From Melioribacteraceae bacterium (GTDB lineage Bacteria; Bacteroidota; Ignavibacteria; Ignavibacteriales; Melioribacteraceae): a stretch of 64,000 nt of DNA. Under the pieces are notes generated by a model that worked only from the letters and a program-made list of their open reading frames with translations, had not been told where the DNA came from and searched no databases. Each line of letters starts with the position of its first letter. The first letter of the stretch is position 1. Made by a program: the position numbers and the translations under genes. This document shows positions 38,501 through 45,810 of the stretch, piece after piece. The stretch spans positions 1-64,000 of the forward strand of contig DAOSDY010000005.1 of NCBI GenBank assembly GCA_035362835.1. The letters are read 5' to 3'.

Positions 38501-38898
38501 ACATGTGGAAGGTTAGAATCCTCTCTTGTTCCGTCGGGAAGAATTCTACCGGGCTGCTGGCCGCGGTTATAGGTGGAACCTGAGATACGGAATTCTTTTG
38601 TACCATCATCAAGAGGAAAATCACCACCATAAACGAAACCTGATTCATAGAATACGGTCTTTCCGCTTCCGATTGGGAATTGGAAACCAGAGTCACCAGT
38701 AGTACTCAAATCAGAAATACCATCATTACCAAAGAAAGTAGAGATGTTATTTATATTGAATTTGGTAACACCGGGAGTTCCAGCTGTTTTATAAACTTTA
38801 CCTTTCTCTTTTCCTTCGACACCTTCAGCTTTCAGAGAAAAGCTACAGAGAAGGATCAAAGCAAAAGCAAGATAAAAGCTTGATCTAATTAATTTCAT
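35533..38898 (-). CDS. very large secreted protein with type IX-style C-terminal sorting domain
   Basis: A 1121-residue exported protein with a signal peptide (SSFYLAFALILLCSFSLKA). Its last ~85 residues form a sorting domain: INVFPNPYYGVNPREINKYQ, ATLRIFNLAGQLVRTI, LPVASGLYIVYV-like LNESDFPVASGLYIVYVDM and a basic end before IQEQQILDHY. Such domains direct proteins through type IX secretion to the surface. The rest (residues 40-1030) has fibronectin-like repeats (NGTEYYFVVSAYSVNPDP) and is Asp/Gly/Asn-rich. No catalytic motif seen. Between a TonB receptor gene and a PorV-like gene, so probably a surface partner of the receptor. Confidence 0.85.
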   Translation of the reverse strand: MKLIRSSFYLAFALILLCSFSLKAEGVEGKEKGKVYKTAGTPGVTKFNINNISTFFGNDGISDLSTTGDSGFQFPIGSGKTVFYESGFVYGGDFPLDDGTKEFRISGSTYNRGQQPGRILPDGTREDSNLPHVRIYRVRPDYKDPQADYSKEILDEGKTQAAIYAQYDKDWQEWPAQYGAPYKDVNGNGTYEPAVDIPGVPGADQTIWFVANDVDDTQAQKLYGSKGFGIEMQATIFGYNQQNALGDALFRKYMIINKTNKTFTDFYVCMWSDPDLGGDAGDDFAGVDTVLSLGYIYNGDDSDPSYGSNIPSSGFDFLQGPIVPGNPGDHAIFKNKIKTGYVNLGASAFFLFTQSVANWSDPTLGNYANGALRFRNLFEGKNATLGTPFIDPLTGKTSKYFAPGDPVAGTGWIDGILFPKQDRRIGLVAGPFTMAAGDTQEVVVGQLAAGGVAPVTRLGAVALLKYQDLQVQQAYNNFFQVPNPPAAPIVPLDEVTKIGKASEFDQQLVISWGEDQARVAQIESHDQLGYKFEGYVVYQLPRLNAQLNEAKVVATYDLNNLIGNVESLTFDANTNNVTRSVTKFGRNEGIQRSITITKDMIRDGIPLANGTEYYFVVSAYSVNPDPNAVPNVLETLSARIVATPHQPNPGTIYEGTTGQVITATHTTGTSDGSVKATVYDPAKLTGDTYQVSFAKVNNQMVWNLKNTTKNTTPVTNVTDQSASPTSPFVDGVQVKVSGAPNDFKNFEVLANANGPLNPPASVSVNWTESLGGRWPNAGAGQQKSGAVWVLGSNGGTDYAYSYWVGRVTQYTGGFGSTPSGVAALVPDDFEFRFTATGSEAFLNWTTGGFMQVPFEIWNTRGTASTADDFMCMAWVLDDGDGIFQVQAVDNVQSGGTNDPQTDAIYFLIPLDKTPGKVGYNNLLAKHKANPAGASADVLWAYYDDVWGSYPGMMRLVFVGFNLIDASQVATLPAEKKAPEQGTIIKISTTKPNQLNDVFTFTTPKVVKGNVEAAKEEVEKINVFPNPYYGVNPREINKYQRFVTFSHLPEKATLRIFNLAGQLVRTIEKNSPSQFMTWDLLNESDFPVASGLYIVYVDMPELGKTKVIKLAVIQEQQILDHY

Positions 38899-38928
38899 AC
38901 CACTTTCTCCTTTGTTTATAATATGCGA

Positions 38929-41907
38929 TTAATATTCTAATCTTACACCTAATCTAACCTGACGCATACCACTCCATAATCCGTTCCTCTGAATATTCAG
39001 CAATTGATACAAATCGATATACTGCTGACCCTGAGCTCTTAACTGCTCCTGGTAGGTAGTTGGATTACTTAAATAACCGTCATCAGTAGCTGTACCGGTT
39101 GTAAGGTATACGTTGTTTACATTCTTCGCATTTAACAGATTCAATACAGTGATGTAAATATTAGCTTTTAATCGATCATAAATTGTAAATGATTTATCCA
39201 CTCTTAAATCGACGTTGAATGAAGCCGGCATAGAAGAAGATCCGAGAGGCTCGGCAGGTGTTCTGAATCTTGCATCACCGCTGCCCTGCTGAGAAATACC
39301 AACAGAAGCCGGGTTACCGATACCGCGTGTAAACGGACGGCCCGATGCGTAAGATAAGAGGAGATTAACACCAAAGTTGCTAAGAATAGCCGGACCATCG
39401 TTATCACCGAAACGGTAATCGATATTCAGGTTACCAGTAAATGGTCTGTCGAATTCAAGCGGAGAAATGTTTTTAGGATTAAATGGCTGACCGGCAATAA
39501 CCGGAGCTCCAACAATACCACGATTCGAATTCGGATACGAACCGGTTCCTCTTGCATCCTGGAATGAGAAGCTGCCGTTAACTGCTAATCTGTTATACCT
39601 TCTCATAGTAAGGGATACTTCGATACCTTTTGTGGTTGCAAAGTCTACGTTATCCTGAACAAAGTAGTTCTGATAACCGGAAACTATATCAACTGACTGA
39701 GAAACCATCTGAACAAGATCCTTCACGTCTTTGTAGTATGCTGTAATGTCGAATGAAAGGAAGTCAGCAATCTGCTGTGAAAAACCTAATTCATAATTGG
39801 TTGTTCTTGTAGGTCTGAGACCCAATCCTCTCCAGTTAGAGAAGAAATATCCGGTTGTTAACTGATATGCATAATAATCATATCCAACATAGGATTGATT
39901 CAAGTCAGGCTGCTGAACGAATTTTCCGTACTGAGCATGGAAAACTGTCTTATCGGTTACAGGGAAGGAGATACCGATACGCGGGCTGACTGCACTGAAT
40001 GCAGGTACTTTTTCCCAACCGCTTTCAACAAGCGTATTGGTAGCTTTGATAATTGATAAGTCAGGTCTGGTTGGATCAATCATCTGGAGGTTATCAATAT
40101 CAAAATAGTCGTAACGTAAACCAACGTTCAAGATAATATCTTCGAATTCAATCTTATCCTGAATATAAGCTGCAGCAAAAACAGGTTTGTGAGGAGCGTG
40201 GAAAATATCTCCTTCGTCAAGTTCGTTGCCAAAGTAATCATAACCGTAAATAGTTGAGCCATTATTTCTCAAGATATCGATTTTGATCTGTTCTTCGGTT
40301 TTACCCTGAGGATTCTGCAGATTGTTATAAAGCATTTGTGCGCTGTAAGCCGGGATGAAGTTTCTGTATGTCCATGTAATATATTCACCGCCGATCTTAA
40401 TAGAATGATATTTATTAGGCAACCAGTTTAAAGCACCGTTAAATGAAAGCGAACTTGTGCTGCTCTTCTGGTAACCATAGTTTGGAGCGCCTGTTCTGGG
40501 GAAATTCCAGTCGTAAACGTTGAGAGATCTTGGAGCTACAAAACGACCGTATACTCTTCTTGCAATGTCCTGAGGTGTTCTTGTCCAGACATATCCTGCA
40601 GCTGCGTTGGCAATACTATCGCCGTAAGCCCAGTAGTTGTCTTTCATAGCTTTATCCTGCTGCATGTATGAAGAGAGTACCATGCCTGCGGATAATTCGT
40701 AGAACATTTTCGGACTTAAGATATGAGTCATTCTTAAATTGAATGAACCGTCGTTGCTTGTGTACTCGCCGGGACGGTCGTTATTAACTTGAAAAGGACC
40801 TGTTGCGTTAGCATCATTTTCATTAAGATTATAACTTCCGGAGAGTCTGAAAATAACCGGTTTGAAATCGAAGTTTAATGTACCGGTAAATGTATAATAC
40901 TGTCTAGCAGCTTTTCTTTGAGCACCGTTCGGGTAAACGAAATTAACAGTATCTCTCTGAGCAGCCGGTGTTTTTTCGTTCCAGATGAGGCCGACATTAA
41001 TTTCCGGCTGATCCATATGAGTCGGGCTTAACTGGAAAGTAGAGTTGACATTCAAGAAATATTTAACAGCCTGAGTAAAGAGAGGACCACTTAAAGAGAG
41101 AGACTGCTCGTGGTATCCCCAGTAATAAGTACCTAAACGTTTTTTACCTTCGAAAGCACCTTCTCTGCTCTGGAAAGCAACGTTATCAGTGATATACTCG
41201 TAAGAAGCTTTGAACTGAGAGCCGCCGCTTCTGAGTGTAGAACGGACGATACCGGAGTTAGCGCCGCCGAATTCAGCAGTATAACCACCGGACTGAACCT
41301 GAATTTCTTCGAGTGCGTCCTGAGAAATAGAGACTGCTCTTCCGCCGCCTCTCGGATTTCTAACAGAAACACCTTCAATATAATAACCAACTTCATCTTC
41401 ACGACCGCCACGGATATGGAATTCGCCGTTGGTGGTAGTAACGCCAGGAGTTAGAGAGAAGATATTATTAAAACCGCGGATAGGAAGTTTTTCCATGTCT
41501 TCGCCGGTTGTAATTCTAACAGCGTTGGTGTTATCTTTCTGGATAAGAGGCCTTTGTGCAACAATTTCCACTGTGCCTACCTGAATGTCTTCGCTCGGCA
41601 GTTCGAAATCAATATACGCTGTGAGGTCAGCATTAACTCTCACGTTGGATATTGTAACAGTCTGATATCCGAGATACGAAGCCCTAACTGTGTAAACACC
41701 AGCTTCCAGGTTTTGTAAGAGAAATTCGCCGCCTGCGTCGGTAGCCGCACCGGTGGTCGTACCCATTACGATCACGTTTGCGCCAATCAGTGCTTCACCT
41801 GTTTGCAAGTCAACTACTTTTCCCTTAATTCTACCCTTTGTACCAGCAGTAAGTAAGACAGGACAAAGAGCTAGAAGAAGCAAAAAGTAAAAAATCCTTC
41901 GATGCAT
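38929..41907 (-). CDS. TonB-dependent outer-membrane receptor with carboxypeptidase-like N-terminal domain
   Basis: A 992-residue receptor. Signal peptide; then a CarboxypepD-like domain (about 25-110, KGRIKGKVVDLQTGEALIGANVIVMGTTTGAATD); then the plug domain (about 125-235, PGVTTTNGEFHIRGGREDEVGYYIEGVSVRNPRGGG); then a long barrel ending VRLGVRLEY. The start ATG 41907 has AAGGAG nine bases before. The plan is SusC-like, but no SusD follows; the next genes are a sorted protein and a PorV-like protein. The ligand is unknown. It is preceded by a leader of several hundred bases with promoter-like boxes and a possible small leader reading frame. Confidence 0.95.
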   Translation of the reverse strand: MHRRIFYFLLLLALCPVLLTAGTKGRIKGKVVDLQTGEALIGANVIVMGTTTGAATDAGGEFLLQNLEAGVYTVRASYLGYQTVTISNVRVNADLTAYIDFELPSEDIQVGTVEIVAQRPLIQKDNTNAVRITTGEDMEKLPIRGFNNIFSLTPGVTTTNGEFHIRGGREDEVGYYIEGVSVRNPRGGGRAVSISQDALEEIQVQSGGYTAEFGGANSGIVRSTLRSGGSQFKASYEYITDNVAFQSREGAFEGKKRLGTYYWGYHEQSLSLSGPLFTQAVKYFLNVNSTFQLSPTHMDQPEINVGLIWNEKTPAAQRDTVNFVYPNGAQRKAARQYYTFTGTLNFDFKPVIFRLSGSYNLNENDANATGPFQVNNDRPGEYTSNDGSFNLRMTHILSPKMFYELSAGMVLSSYMQQDKAMKDNYWAYGDSIANAAAGYVWTRTPQDIARRVYGRFVAPRSLNVYDWNFPRTGAPNYGYQKSSTSSLSFNGALNWLPNKYHSIKIGGEYITWTYRNFIPAYSAQMLYNNLQNPQGKTEEQIKIDILRNNGSTIYGYDYFGNELDEGDIFHAPHKPVFAAAYIQDKIEFEDIILNVGLRYDYFDIDNLQMIDPTRPDLSIIKATNTLVESGWEKVPAFSAVSPRIGISFPVTDKTVFHAQYGKFVQQPDLNQSYVGYDYYAYQLTTGYFFSNWRGLGLRPTRTTNYELGFSQQIADFLSFDITAYYKDVKDLVQMVSQSVDIVSGYQNYFVQDNVDFATTKGIEVSLTMRRYNRLAVNGSFSFQDARGTGSYPNSNRGIVGAPVIAGQPFNPKNISPLEFDRPFTGNLNIDYRFGDNDGPAILSNFGVNLLLSYASGRPFTRGIGNPASVGISQQGSGDARFRTPAEPLGSSSMPASFNVDLRVDKSFTIYDRLKANIYITVLNLLNAKNVNNVYLTTGTATDDGYLSNPTTYQEQLRAQGQQYIDLYQLLNIQRNGLWSGMRQVRLGVRLEY

Positions 41908-41917
41908 ACTATACTCC

Positions 41918-41980
41918 TTAATTTGTTGATTTAATTAAGAAAGGGTTTCTTGAAGTGAAAACTTGTAAAGAAATTGACAA
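41918..41980 (-). CDS. possible 20-residue leader peptide upstream of the TonB receptor gene
   Basis: On the minus strand AAAGGAGGT (41986-41994) lies six bases before TTG 41980. The frame continues 20 codons (MSISLQVFTSRNPFLIKSTN) and its TAA (41918-41920) overlaps the AAGGAG ribosome site of the receptor gene. The Shine-Dalgarno is better than that of the receptor itself. No ATG is present, and TTG start use is supported elsewhere only by the adenosine deaminase gene. Termination on the next gene's ribosome site would couple translation of the two. It could also be chance or a remnant; not a known leader. Confidence 0.4.
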   Translation of the reverse strand: MSISLQVFTSRNPFLIKSTN

Positions 41981-42147
41981 TAATTACCTCCTTTACTTTT
42001 AGATTTCCATTCTGTTTTTGTTAATTAAATAAAACTCATTTTTGCAGGTACTAAAAAATTACCCTAATTGAAAAGGAACCGGATTCCTTAATGCAAAGTC
42101 TAAAGCCCCAAAGAGATTATTTAATTTTTCTTGATTGTAGCGAGCTC

Positions 42148-42176
42148 AAAATAACTTAATGATTTTTCTAAGTCAA
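42148..42176 (-). promoter_or_regulatory. sigma70-like promoter, proximal, TonB operon
   Basis: On the minus strand TTGACT (42171-42176), 17 bases, TATTTT (42148-42153). Predicted start near 42141 leaves a leader of about 235 bases before ATG 41907. Identified from box similarity and exact 17-base spacing only. Confidence 0.5.
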
Positions 42177-42229
42177 GGAAATTTTACGTTTTTTCGGGGT
42201 TTTTACCAGAAGCCCCTAATCTTTGACTG

Positions 42230-42258
42230 AAAATAATACATGATGGTTTTTTTGTCAA
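42230..42258 (-). promoter_or_regulatory. sigma70-like promoter, distal, TonB operon
   Basis: On the minus strand TTGACA (42253-42258), 17 bases, TATTTT (42230-42235). The -35 box is perfect and the -10 box is the same hexamer as in the proximal promoter 82 bases downstream. Predicted start near 42223. Part of the -35 is shared with an inverted repeat. Confidence 0.5.
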
Positions 42259-42278
42259 GGTCTAATTTATATAGACCT
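42258..42278. promoter_or_regulatory. inverted repeat at the distal promoter, possible operator
   Basis: AGGTCTA (42258-42264) and TAGACCT (42272-42278), seven-base arms and a seven-base spacer, immediately upstream of and touching the distal -35 box. A dyad of this size fits a dimeric activator or repressor site. No regulator gene is adjacent, so the protein is unknown. Confidence 0.4.
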
Positions 42279-42373
42279 GCTTCCCGGAAGCCCCTCTCTT
42301 TTTTAATCCCGTTTTTCTATCCGAAAATCTTTGGAGCTTTTCAACGGTTTCTTTTCAAATTACTTGTACAGAA

Positions 42374-43375
42374 CTATTTTGAAAATCTGATTTCGTCCTC
42401 ATTATAAATTGCAATTCCGCCGAAATAAGTTGAGATCCATTTATTATTGTATGAATCGACAAATACATTGAAAACGAAATTGTCCTTCAAAGGTGAATTT
42501 GATTTATTCCAGTGAATACATTTATTGAAATCATATATAATAATGCCCTCACCAAAACTTCCCGCCCAGATTTTTTTATTTTTATCCTCTACTGCGGAAT
42601 AAAAACCCTGGATCGGAATTGGCGGATTTCCTTTGTTTAGAGATTTGAAAGTCAGGCCGTCAAATAGAACCAGATCGCCGTATTTATAACTTATCAATTT
42701 ATTCTTATCTGATGTTTCCGAGATCCAGTAGGCTACATAACTAAGACTATCGACATTAAGATCGGATTCGGATTTCCAGACGCCATCAATTATAAAAGCA
42801 AGTTCCCCCTGTGTTGCAAGGTATTTATTATTGTTATCATCTATATAAATGTATGTAACCTTATTATCTATAAGTATAGAGTTCGTTTTATCGTAAATGG
42901 TCCAGTTTCCGTTTTCAAAAACTCCAAGCCCATTCGAGAAAGTGCCTACCCAGATATTCGATTGTTTGTCGAAAGCAACCGAATAGATCCAATCCTGGGG
43001 GATGCCGGAATTTTTTTCATTAAAAACTTTCCATTCGGAATTCCCATCAAAGACTGCCAATCCTCCACCCATGGTCCCGATATAAATATGCCCGTTATTG
43101 AACGCGATGCTGTAGACACAATTATGAGGAAGAGGAGAATTCTCTTTATTAAAGACCGACCAGTTTTTCCCGTCGTATTTAACCAGGCCTTTATCCCATG
43201 TTCCGATCCAGTAATTTCCGGCTGGATCCTGAGTAACGCACCTTATCGTATTACTTGGCAATCCGCAGTTTGTAGTATCAAATTGAATCCAGTTGCCGGC
43301 CTGAGCCACGGCAACCGAATTCAAAATAAATGAGAACAGAATAAAAATAAATGATGATAAATAATTATTTATCAT
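42374..43375 (-). CDS. secreted seven-bladed propeller protein (two-component regulator propeller repeats)
   Basis: A 333-residue exported protein with a signal peptide (FIFILFSFILNSVAVAQA). It contains seven tandem repeats of the regulator-propeller type, each with a W/Y-I-G-T core and a G-L-x-x-Y/F-D-G ending: examples WIGTWDKGLVKYDGKNW, IYIGTMGGGLAVFDGN, IWVGTFSNGLGVFENGNW, IWAGSFGEGIIIYDFN. Seven repeats fit one complete propeller. In hybrid sensor kinases such repeats form the periplasmic sensor, but here no kinase or membrane segment follows, so it is a stand-alone form. Separated from thioredoxin by 17 bases. Confidence 0.85.
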   Translation of the reverse strand: MINNYLSSFIFILFSFILNSVAVAQAGNWIQFDTTNCGLPSNTIRCVTQDPAGNYWIGTWDKGLVKYDGKNWSVFNKENSPLPHNCVYSIAFNNGHIYIGTMGGGLAVFDGNSEWKVFNEKNSGIPQDWIYSVAFDKQSNIWVGTFSNGLGVFENGNWTIYDKTNSILIDNKVTYIYIDDNNNKYLATQGELAFIIDGVWKSESDLNVDSLSYVAYWISETSDKNKLISYKYGDLVLFDGLTFKSLNKGNPPIPIQGFYSAVEDKNKKIWAGSFGEGIIIYDFNKCIHWNKSNSPLKDNFVFNVFVDSYNNKWISTYFGGIAIYNEDEIRFSK

Positions 43376-43392
43376 AAATGCAGAAAAGATGA

Positions 43393-43713
43393 TTATAAGA
43401 GTTTCGAGAGTTTTTCAACAAAGACTTGTTTGGGCACCGCGCCAATAACGGTATCTTTTAATTCGCCACCTTTGAAAAATAATACAGTTGGAATACTTCT
43501 TACACCGTATGTAATTGCAGTCTGCTGGTTATCATCTACATCAAGTTTTCCGATTTTTGCTTTTCCATCATATTCAGCCGACATTTCTTCAATTATCGGT
43601 GCAATCATTCTACAGGGTCCGCACCAGGCAGCCCAGAAATCAACAATCACGGGAAGATCCGATTTTAAAGCTTCTGCGTCAAAGTTATCATCAGTAAAAG
43701 TAAAAGGTTTCAT
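43393..43713 (-). CDS. trxA: thioredoxin
   Basis: Cytoplasmic disulfide reductase, 106 residues, normal length, no signal peptide. Active-site WAAWCGPCRMIAPIIEE near residues 27-43 with the CGPC motif, and the cis-proline loop as GVRSIPTVLFFKGGE. DVDDNQQTAITYGV is the standard preceding segment. It probably supplies electrons to ribonucleotide reductase and other enzymes. Its gene lies 29 bases downstream of the acyl-CoA dehydrogenase gene. Confidence 0.97.
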   Translation of the reverse strand: MKPFTFTDDNFDAEALKSDLPVIVDFWAAWCGPCRMIAPIIEEMSAEYDGKAKIGKLDVDDNQQTAITYGVRSIPTVLFFKGGELKDTVIGAVPKQVFVEKLSKLL

Positions 43714-43742
43714 TATAATTGACTCCTATCGATTTTTATAAA

Positions 43743-44882
43743 TTAAACAACCCCATTTCTTTTTAGTACTTCGCGGGCAATAATACCTTTCTGAATTTCA
43801 TTTGTCCCTTCAAAAATTTTATTAATCCTGGAATCCCTGTAGTATCTTTCCACGGGTAATTCTCTTGAATAACCCATTCCGCCATGAATCTGAACTGCAT
43901 GATCCGCAATCTTATCAAGCGATTCCGAACAGAAGAGTTTTACAATTGCCGATTGTTTGGCAACATCCTTCTTATTATCATAGTCAGTGGCGGTTCTATA
44001 GACCATCGATTCCATAGCAAAAATCATAGCAGCCATTTCAGCAAGCATAAACTGAATTGCCTGAAAATGTGAAATGGTCTGGTCGAATTGTTTTCTCTGT
44101 TTAGCGTATTGTGCGGACATTTCGAGCAATTCTTTTGAAGCGCCGAGGCATGCGGCTCCTAGGCCCAACCGGCCGGCATCGAGCGTTTTCATTGCCAGTA
44201 TAAATCCTCTGCCGTCGGTTCCTATCAGATTCTCTTTAGGAATCCGGACATTATCGAACGTAATGGGATTTGTTGAGCTTCCGCGAATTCCCATTTTCTT
44301 TTCGGGGGGTCCTGCATGAAATCCCTCCCTGTCAGTTTCAACAATAAAAGCACTTACGCCTTTATCGGTTCTCGCAAAGACAGAAACGATATCAGCAATT
44401 CCACCGTTTGTTATCCAGAGTTTTTCGCCATTAATTACCCATTGGTCTCCGTCTTGTTTTGCCCGTGTTCTTACATTGAAAGAATCGGATCCTGCCTGTG
44501 CTTCTGTGAGACAGAAAGCACCAATCTTTTCACCTTTTGCGAGCGGGGTAAGATATTTCTTTTTCTGTTCTTCATTGCCGCCTATATATATGGTATTTGC
44601 GCCGATCGATTGATGGGCACCGATAAAAGTTGCGGTGGACATACAACCGCGCGCTATTTCCTCCTGCATAAGGCAGTATCCTACTTCACCAAAACCTCCT
44701 CCGCCGTATTCTTCAGGAAAGGAAACGCCGAGAAATCCGAGCTCACCAAGTTTTGAGATCAGTTCATCGGGAATTTTTTCGTCGGCATCAATTTTTGAAG
44801 CGACCGGTTTTATTTCGTTATTAACGAATTCGCGGGTCATATCGCGAAGCATTTTCTGTTCTTCAGTAAGTATAAATTGCAT
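43743..44882 (-). CDS. acyl-CoA dehydrogenase
   Basis: FAD enzyme of the acyl-CoA dehydrogenase family that introduces a 2,3 double bond into acyl-CoA, 379 residues, usual length. FAD and substrate motifs: GAFCLTEAQAGSDSFNVRTRA and WITNGG (about 120-160). The catalytic Glu lies in RDSRINKIFEGTNEIQKGIIAREVL, the position used by short- and medium-chain members. QIHGGMGYSRELPVERYYRD is conserved. No electron-transfer flavoprotein genes lie nearby. Chain-length specificity cannot be read. Confidence 0.93.
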   Translation of the reverse strand: MQFILTEEQKMLRDMTREFVNNEIKPVASKIDADEKIPDELISKLGELGFLGVSFPEEYGGGGFGEVGYCLMQEEIARGCMSTATFIGAHQSIGANTIYIGGNEEQKKKYLTPLAKGEKIGAFCLTEAQAGSDSFNVRTRAKQDGDQWVINGEKLWITNGGIADIVSVFARTDKGVSAFIVETDREGFHAGPPEKKMGIRGSSTNPITFDNVRIPKENLIGTDGRGFILAMKTLDAGRLGLGAACLGASKELLEMSAQYAKQRKQFDQTISHFQAIQFMLAEMAAMIFAMESMVYRTATDYDNKKDVAKQSAIVKLFCSESLDKIADHAVQIHGGMGYSRELPVERYYRDSRINKIFEGTNEIQKGIIAREVLKRNGVV

Positions 44883-44898
44883 AATTGTGAGCTCTATA

Positions 44899-45723
44899 TT
44901 ATTTGATTATTGTACTTGTATTTTCGCCGATATAATTGACGATATATTCACCGCCGTCAACACCTATTACATTCCCTGAGATCCATCCGGCTTTTTCGTC
45001 GCACAAAAGTAGAATCGCTTTTGCAACATCTTCGGGAGTTGTAAGACGGTTGTAGGGATTTTTCATTTTGGCCGCATTCATCATTTTATCGAACATCGGG
45101 ATTTTATTTCCTGCAGGAGTATTGGTAACGCCGGCCATAATAGAATTGCATGTAACTTTCATAGCACCGAGTTCAACGGCAAGCTGGCGGATATGAGCTT
45201 CAAGAGCCGCTTTTGCTGCGGAGACAGCACCATAATTAGGAATGACAGAATGAGAACCGGCACTGGTAAGAGCGAATATCCGGCCGCCTTGAGCAAGCAG
45301 GTTTCTAAAAACCAATCCCTGAGTCCAGTAGACAAGAGAGTGGGCCATAACATCGAGTGTCATGTTCATCTGGGATGGAGAAAGGCAATCGTTTGCGTTT
45401 TTTGATATATAGGGTTTTAAAGTACCGAATGCCAGAGAATGAATGAGTACATGAACATGAGGGTGATCTTTAGTTGCAAATCTCTCTTTAATTTCATCGA
45501 GAGTATCGTTTATTTTAATTTGGTCGGCTGCGTTTATATTAAAGAAGACGGCTTTCTGACCGGTCCGTTCAATTTTTTTAATAACCTGCTGAACCTGAGG
45601 CATAGTAGCCTGGCGGTCGAGATGGACACCGAAAATACTATAGCCGTTTTTAGCAAGTTCAACGGCCGATGCACCGCCGAATCCGCTTGATGCGCCCAGA
45701 ATCAGGGCCCACTTCTGTTCCAT
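44899..45723 (-). CDS. enoyl-ACP reductase, FabI/FabL-like SDR
   Basis: Short-chain dehydrogenase of 274 residues, most like enoyl-[acyl-carrier-protein] reductase, the last step of each fatty acid elongation cycle. The active site reads VIPNYGAVSAAKAALEAHIRQLAVELG, where Tyr and Lys are seven residues apart, as in FabI and FabL (ordinary SDRs have four). The cofactor loop is GASSGFGGASAVELA, closer to classical SDRs and FabL than to the FabI GxxxxxSIA motif, so the exact subclass is open. ILLLCDEKAGWISGNVIGVDGGEYI is the typical tail. Lies upstream of acyl-CoA dehydrogenase with a 16-base gap. Confidence 0.8.
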   Translation of the reverse strand: MEQKWALILGASSGFGGASAVELAKNGYSIFGVHLDRQATMPQVQQVIKKIERTGQKAVFFNINAADQIKINDTLDEIKERFATKDHPHVHVLIHSLAFGTLKPYISKNANDCLSPSQMNMTLDVMAHSLVYWTQGLVFRNLLAQGGRIFALTSAGSHSVIPNYGAVSAAKAALEAHIRQLAVELGAMKVTCNSIMAGVTNTPAGNKIPMFDKMMNAAKMKNPYNRLTTPEDVAKAILLLCDEKAGWISGNVIGVDGGEYIVNYIGENTSTIIK

Positions 45724-45810
45724 TTATTCCCCTTTGGTTAATTGTGGCACAAACTTAAGAAAACGAAAATATAAATCAAACGAAATGATTGGCACAGAAT
45801 TTCCCACCCG

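Larger units (their letters stand above)
41908..42373. other. 466-base gap upstream of the TonB operon
   Basis: No gene of normal size and no RNA gene is seen. The region is AT-rich and holds the leader ORF (41918-41980), an inverted repeat AAGGAA-CCGGA-TTCCTT (42073-42089), two sigma70-like promoters for the minus strand (42148-42176 and 42230-42258), an inverted repeat over the distal promoter (42258-42278), and three copies of AAGCCCC (near 42104, 42210 and 42289). It follows the stop of the propeller gene, so transcripts reading through from that gene could also enter it. Confidence 0.6.

Noticed and set aside
42200..42225. Rho-independent terminator downstream of the propeller gene
   Set aside because: The GGGG/CCCC pair there is short, with a long loop and no T run on the minus strand.
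44316..44756. 146-residue plus-strand open frame
   Set aside because: Antisense to acyl-CoA dehydrogenase conserved motifs; not credible as a gene.
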